Assembly: GCF_038396675.1 (NCBI RefSeq)
Contig: NC_088933.1
Span: forward strand, 17,210,001-17,274,000
Origin: Hydra vulgaris
Lineage: Eukaryota > Cnidaria > Hydrozoa > Anthoathecata > Hydridae
Direction: 5' to 3'
DNA: 64,000 nucleotides
Made by a program: the position numbers and the translations under genes. Position 1 is the stretch's first letter. Each line of letters opens with the position of its first letter. The notes beneath the pieces were generated by a model. The model saw nothing but the letters and a program-made list of their open reading frames with translations. It did no database searches and was not told where the DNA came from. Shown here one piece after another: positions 59,151 through 64,000 of the stretch.

Positions 59151-59320
59151 TTTATACTTTCAGCCTCCATTACACTATAAAATACAAAACAATGAAGACT
59201 AAAAATTTGACATATATATATATATATATATCCAATTTTTATTGTAATCTATTATCATACAGTAGTGATCTATTCTAGTTGTAGTGACCATTTAATCAAA
59301 GAGAAGTGAAAATCACTAAC

Positions 59321-59374
59321 CTGTCATCAAATAGAAGTGTCATGTACGATTGTGCTCTGGAGGAACAAGATTTG
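59321..59374 (-). CDS. SAMD3-like protein, small exon
   Basis: 54 bp between TGTTTCAG and a donor GACAG|GTTAGT; the open frame reads KSCSSRAQSYMTLLFDD. Placed here by splice signals and position only. Confidence 0.35.
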
Positions 59375-59534
59375 CTGAAACAATACAAAATACAGAAAAA
59401 CAGGAATAAATAATAAAAAATAACAATACATACTCTAATTTAATGTTTAATATATCAAATTAATAAATAAAAAGGCTTTATTTCAACGGATTGTGAATCA
59501 CTAAATCATTACAATTACTACAAAGAAGTTCATT

Positions 59535-61942
59535 TATATAGCACAGTAAAAATATTTTGGCACAATTATATCACATTCTTTAATCAAGTATATTGGCAAC
59601 GGATGATAGTCGTGTAAGTCGTCGACTGTTACAAAATGTATTTTGACAATCTAATTATGTAAAAAGCTTGAATGTGTTCATCATATTCAACTGTAGAACA
59701 TAGTTGACACTGTAAGAATATTGTTGAACTGCACTTGTAGATAGCAATAATGCAATAACGCTAGCAAACACCTGAGGCCTAAGAAGAACGCAGTCACCAA
59801 TTGGGTACAAAATAGAATTATAACTTGCAGACTTAGCATAAATTATTTTAGTAAGCTGGGGCCAGTTTGTGTTAAAGACTTGCTAGACAAGAAATGGAAG
59901 AGAGGACACATCAATTTCCGTAGTTCCTTTAAGAATAATTTCTACATCAACAAAATCATTTCTTGTTCGATTATATGCTGCCCTTTTCTGAAATTTGCAT
60001 GCCATTGTGTATTGGATATTTTTAAAGTTCTTCGAGTTTGACGCAAACTTCTTGTGCAACTGATGGACTCCTTCAAAACGCAAACAAAAGGCCACACTGA
60101 GGATTCCGTGCTGCTCAAGAAGATGAGGGTAATGCACTGTATAATGTTGTTTTGGTGATACAGAACTATTGGGAAAATTTTCCATTACTGATACCAAGTG
60201 TCTTCACATATTTCCTTGAACTTTGGTAGTTGTTCTATGTCAAATGATGGTGCAAAACTAATATCCACTAACTGACGCAAAAGCTTCCATGTACTCCACA
60301 CTGGATCACTTTTATGAAAGTAATCAGCAAAGAGAACACCAAATAATCTCATAAAACACCATATTTGAACTGCTTTGCCCTTAATTTCTTTTTTCACCAC
60401 AGGCCCAGGTTTATTTGTTTTATCAGCACCTTTGAATTGAAATGTATTCATCAAAGTATTGATCTGTTTCCAAGTTATGAACTTGCTTTCAACTACATAA
60501 TTCAATATTAACTTCATCTCCTTCGGGCAACATCCTTCAAGTAGATCATGCATAATGTCAGGAGGAAGAGATAGAACAGGGTGAAAATTCTTGAGACAGT
60601 GAAGCGGTGAACAACAAACAACACCATAAGCAGTACTCAAAGAAGCATCTTTCTGAACCTTTTCTACTATAGCATTATGATTACTGACAGTTCGTAAAAT
60701 GCAATCTTTTGATGCAAATAATTTTTTCAATTTGGGTTTAGTTATCATACAATAACGACATGGTCTAGAAGAGTTAAAACCATATGTAAAACCACCAATG
60801 AGATGAGATCCTAAGTTACCTCCAAGAAAGCTAACAAAACATACAGGGTAATGTTTATTCTGTATATATAAACCATTTGATTGTAAATCATTTAAGTCAT
60901 TTATGAACACTTTAGGAATAGCTGGAAGGCCAAATTCTGTAATGTGTCTTGCTGAAGATATCAGAACAAGATTGTGATGCTTTAACTGACTTCTATACTT
61001 TTTTTGCAAATTTATAATACAAAAATAAAGACAGAATGTCTTGTGTTTTGTTTGAATTTGTTGCCACAAAGGGTTTGAATTAGATCCAAAATCATCTGAG
61101 TATAATATGATTCCTATACTTTCTGGATGAATAGCAAAAAACTTATTCTGCTTAAGTAACTTTCCATGTACAAAATCATCGCGAATTTTTGGAGGATTTG
61201 TTATTGAATTTGCATTCTTTATTGCAGATAATTCTAACTGTTCAATCATATTAGCTGAAGACAAATATTGTTTGAGATTTTCTTTGATTGGAACATAAAT
61301 GTAGTGTTTTTCTGAATTTGAAAGAAAAACTTTTTCTGGAATTATATAAGAAAATTCATTTTTTAACAGAAATTCATACTTTGATTTAACTGAACATGTT
61401 ACAACAGATGGACCCATGATCTCATTGAAGTCTTTTATCATGCATAAGTCTGATAAAATTTCATTGAAAGTGGTTTCAGGAACAAACTTCCTGCAAGTAA
61501 ATTTCAGCTTCAAGTCACATAAGAGCTTTTCATAAGACGGTTGTACAACTAAACTTTCTGCTTCCATAATTTGATTTTCAGTTGAATTAATAGTAATATC
61601 TTCATTCAAGAGTGGATCACGTATGTTTGTAAATGGTAGATTAGTCAGATTAATTTTATGCTTCCTTAATGAATGTAATGTTAATGAGCTATAACACGAA
61701 AATTACTGGTAGCGAACATGGCATTTATATTTTTGCATAGGATGGAAGTGATATATGTGACCACAGAGTTTTCTTTCATTTACGCACTTGAAAAAGCAGT
61801 ATGGACAGTAGTGCATTGGTAGATCACTAATAAAATATAAATAATTATTTGTTTGTTTAAATGCAGATTCTTTTTTTACAATAATTATAAATTGTTTCTC
61901 ATCAAGAATTAAAAGAACTACAACTAAAAAAGTAACAGACAT
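59535..61942 (-). pseudogene. EnSpm/CACTA-like transposase
   Basis: One frame runs 61942-60185 with a single TAA at 61703. The N-terminus has two C2H2-type fingers: YCPYCFFKCVNERKLCGHIYHFH, and KCHV...C...SLTLHSLRKH around the stop. Core motifs follow: YSDDFGSNSNPLWQQ, FCIINLQKKYRSQL, SFLGGNLGSHLIGGFTYGF, CRYC, PPDIMHDLLEGCCPKEMKL. After a shift: 60197-59883 (HYTVHYPHLLEQHGILSVAF, LRFEGVHQLHKKFA), then 59870-59535 (NTNWPQLTKIIYAKSASYN, VEYDEHIQAFYI, DLHDYHPLPIYLIK, ending YFYCAI). This is the usual full-length order for the metazoan family (about 800 codons). Three or four lesions. Catalyses element excision and insertion when intact. Confidence 0.6.
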
Positions 61943-62011
61943 GATAATTAGTACAGCTCATTTTTTGAAATTGTTAAAAATTGAAACAATTAGGATTTTT
62001 TTTATGGTTAT

Positions 62012-62026
62012 CAGTGCCGTACCCAG
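62012..62026 (+). mobile_element. hAT-like terminus CAGTGCCGTACCCAG
   Basis: Near match to 2943-2957. It starts an 800-bp AT-rich, gene-free stretch inside the EnSpm-like element, suggesting a nested insertion; the second end was not found. Confidence 0.35.
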
Positions 62027-62826
62027 ACGTAATCTATACCGTTTAAACAGTAGGGTACCCTAACTTAAAATTGCATAAATTATAAACTTCAACATTACTA
62101 AATAAAGGAATGTAAATGCAAAGAAAAATCACTCTTGTATTAAACTTCAACAGAAATAAAATTTTATAGCTGATAAAAACAATAGTTTTTGAACTTTTTT
62201 TTTTTTTAATTTTTAGAAAGTGAATATATTTTCTTTATTATACTGATATTATTAATCGAAAATAACATGCATTGAATAACTTTAATATATACTTAATTCA
62301 TAATTAAAATTGTATTGGCTTATACTTTTAAGATAATGTCATTAAAATCATTTTAAATGATTTCCAATTTAATCACTTTTAAATAACAGAAACATGTTTT
62401 TAAATAACGCCAGCATTTTAACACTTATAAAAGATATTTCCAAAGAAAAAATTTTGTAATTATTTATATTATTTAAACTTTATTATTATTTATATTATTT
62501 ACATTTTTGTTTATATAATTTAATAACATAACTCTTATTATTATATAAATTCTATTATAAATTTAATGCATATGTATTGCAATTTTTTCTTATATCATTA
62601 TTAGCAGTGAGAAAAAATTTAAACAGAAAACTGTAAAAAAATTGTAAAAAAAGATAGAACCCTTATTAATCTGCCAAGATTCATGTTTTAAAAATACAAG
62701 CGGTTGCAAAGTTCTCTTAAGCACCTCACCTCCTCCCTTTTTATATTCTTTTTTTTTTTATATCACTCATTACCATATCATACTATCATATTTTAATATG
62801 TATATGTGTTTATTAAAGAATTACTT

Positions 62827-62923
62827 CATTTCTTGAACTTCCAATAACTCAGGAGTAGAAGTGATGGGATCATTGTGTGATTCAGGAGAAGTATGATCCT
62901 GAATAACATGGAACAATTTCTAA
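62827..62923 (-). CDS. Possible third exon of the CIDE-N-like gene
   Basis: After ATTTCAGTTTTTAG, 31 open codons KLFHVIQDHTSPESHNDPIT STPELLEVQEMK then TAA. Acidic/Ser-Pro character like a linker. The phase does not join cleanly to the exon at 63135, so the link is uncertain. Confidence 0.3.
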
Positions 62924-63134
62924 AAACTGAAATAAAAAGTTAATGTTAATAAATAATACAATGTCATTCAATGAAATAATGACATGATTATATAGTAACA
63001 CTCCATTTAATCAAAAGCTATTACCTGAAATATTATTTCAAAAGTGTGATAATAAAAAATATACACTATAGTATATAAACTAGATGAAAACACTTGTTTT
63101 TTTTCCATTATTAACCCAGATAAAAAAAACTAAC

Positions 63135-63260
63135 CATCTTAAGAACTACATAAAATAAGTTGGGTATTAGGTTCCAGTTCGTGCAGCATCTTATCTTCAT
63201 CAACTTCCCTTCACCCTCGTGTGCAAACAATAGTTGCATTTGTATTCAGCTTAGAATTAG
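63135..63260 (-). CDS. CIDE-N-like domain, second half (one or two stops)
   Basis: Acceptor TGTGTTAG at 63261; the exon completes the split codon of the upstream exon in frame. Reads ANSKLNTNATIVCTRG, TGA, REVDEDKMLHELEPNTQLIL CSS, then TAA before a donor ATG|GTTAGT. The pattern KL....I...G.EVD.D..L..L..NT.LIL is the second half of a CIDE-N (CAD) domain. The TGA replaces the usual D/G-x-T position. Confidence 0.5.
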
Positions 63261-63734
63261 CTAACACAAAATATTTATAAATTAGAGAACCCTATTTATA
63301 AATATTTTTTTATATTACAACCATAATTTATACTTAAACCATAGGGTTAAATATAAATACTTAACTCTATGGTTTTATTACCTGTAAGTAATAAAACCAT
63401 ATGATATTTCTTAAACTTATATTTATGTTAGTTAAGTAAATAACTATATAATTTATTATAAGTTATTATAACCATATAATAATGATAGTATAAGCTGGTT
63501 ATATTAATAATAGTTGAGTTATATTACCTTATATTCAATAAACACCATTTGAGGCTATATTAACACCAAAACGGTGTAATTTTACACTTTTTAATTTATA
63601 TTATCTTATAAGTATACCTTATATAATTGTATTACCTTAGTATATACTCCTTATATAAGTATATTACCTTATATAAGTTTAGGAAATATCAAATGGAATT
63701 AGTCCCTAATGTGGTATTAACAATAATACTTTTA

Positions 63735-63835
<101 letters not shown>

Positions 63836-63883
63836 GTAATAATAATATTATTTATAATATAACTTTTAAAAAACAAAATTTAC

Positions 63884-63980
63884 CTTTTTCAAGAAACTGT
63901 GCAAGTGTGGTTCCAGGTTTAACAACTATACCTTTTGGAATATCGGATGTAAATGATGCATATACAGGAAAAACAGGCAT
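63884..63980 (-). CDS. CIDE-N-like domain, first exon (EnSpm-associated)
   Basis: ATG at 63980; 32 codons plus one base to a donor AAAAG|GTAAAT. Reads MPVFPVYASFTSDIPKGIVV then KPGTTLAQFLEK. The pattern (KGIVV..G.TL..FLEKA) is the first half of a CIDE-N/ubiquitin-like fold. Upstream ATG selected because it opens the frame; a further 5' exon beyond 64000 cannot be excluded. No lesion in this exon. Confidence 0.5.
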
Positions 63981-64000
63981 TTCTAATTAATTTTTTTTTA

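Overview
The window is an AT-rich animal nuclear sequence. It has spliceosomal introns, at least 15 long (TA)n tracts, and many decayed hAT, Tc1/mariner, piggyBac, Transib, EnSpm-like, LINE and SINE copies. Together these strongly suggest a cnidarian of the Hydra type. This is inferred from composition and element families; no database search was run.

One complete host gene is convincing: a six-exon SLC35E1-type transporter on the + strand (909-32083). All five introns are phase 0 with GT/AG ends, and the product is 340 residues. Two short introns are followed by introns of about 14.1, 9.6 and 6.2 kb. These three are packed with a fold-back element, LINE fragments, a hAT non-autonomous element, a pogo-like relic, a SINE and several minisatellites. 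Only about 210 bp separate the first ATG from the end of an upstream hAT transposon and its (TA)n tract, so the promoter lies very near or inside repeat-derived DNA.

Downstream (32.1-50.1 kb) is an intergenic mosaic. It holds a mariner-like relic, a SINE, a well-bounded hAT element with a perfect 8-bp target duplication, a LINE relic, a TTAA MITE, a TA MITE, a second SINE and a Tc1/mariner element with 28-bp TIRs inserted into a retroelement ORF. A piggyBac C-terminus and a 5'-truncated jockey/CR1-like LINE with poly(A) follow.

From 50.1 to 64 kb the - strand carries four DNA transposons in a row: a Transib (RAG1-family) transposase with an intact intron; a transposase with a D/D-C-x3-Q-N-x-N signature that I cannot place surely; an internally deleted hAT; and the 3' part (>6.9 kb) of an EnSpm/CACTA-like element. 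The last has a two-zinc-finger transposase lying between exons for a CIDE-N-like domain and exons for a SAMD3-like protein. This may be a nested two-gene layout like plant En/Spm, and is the most interesting thing in the window.

No tRNA, rRNA, CRISPR or bacterial-type features were seen. Almost all short ORFs are repeat translations or shadows.
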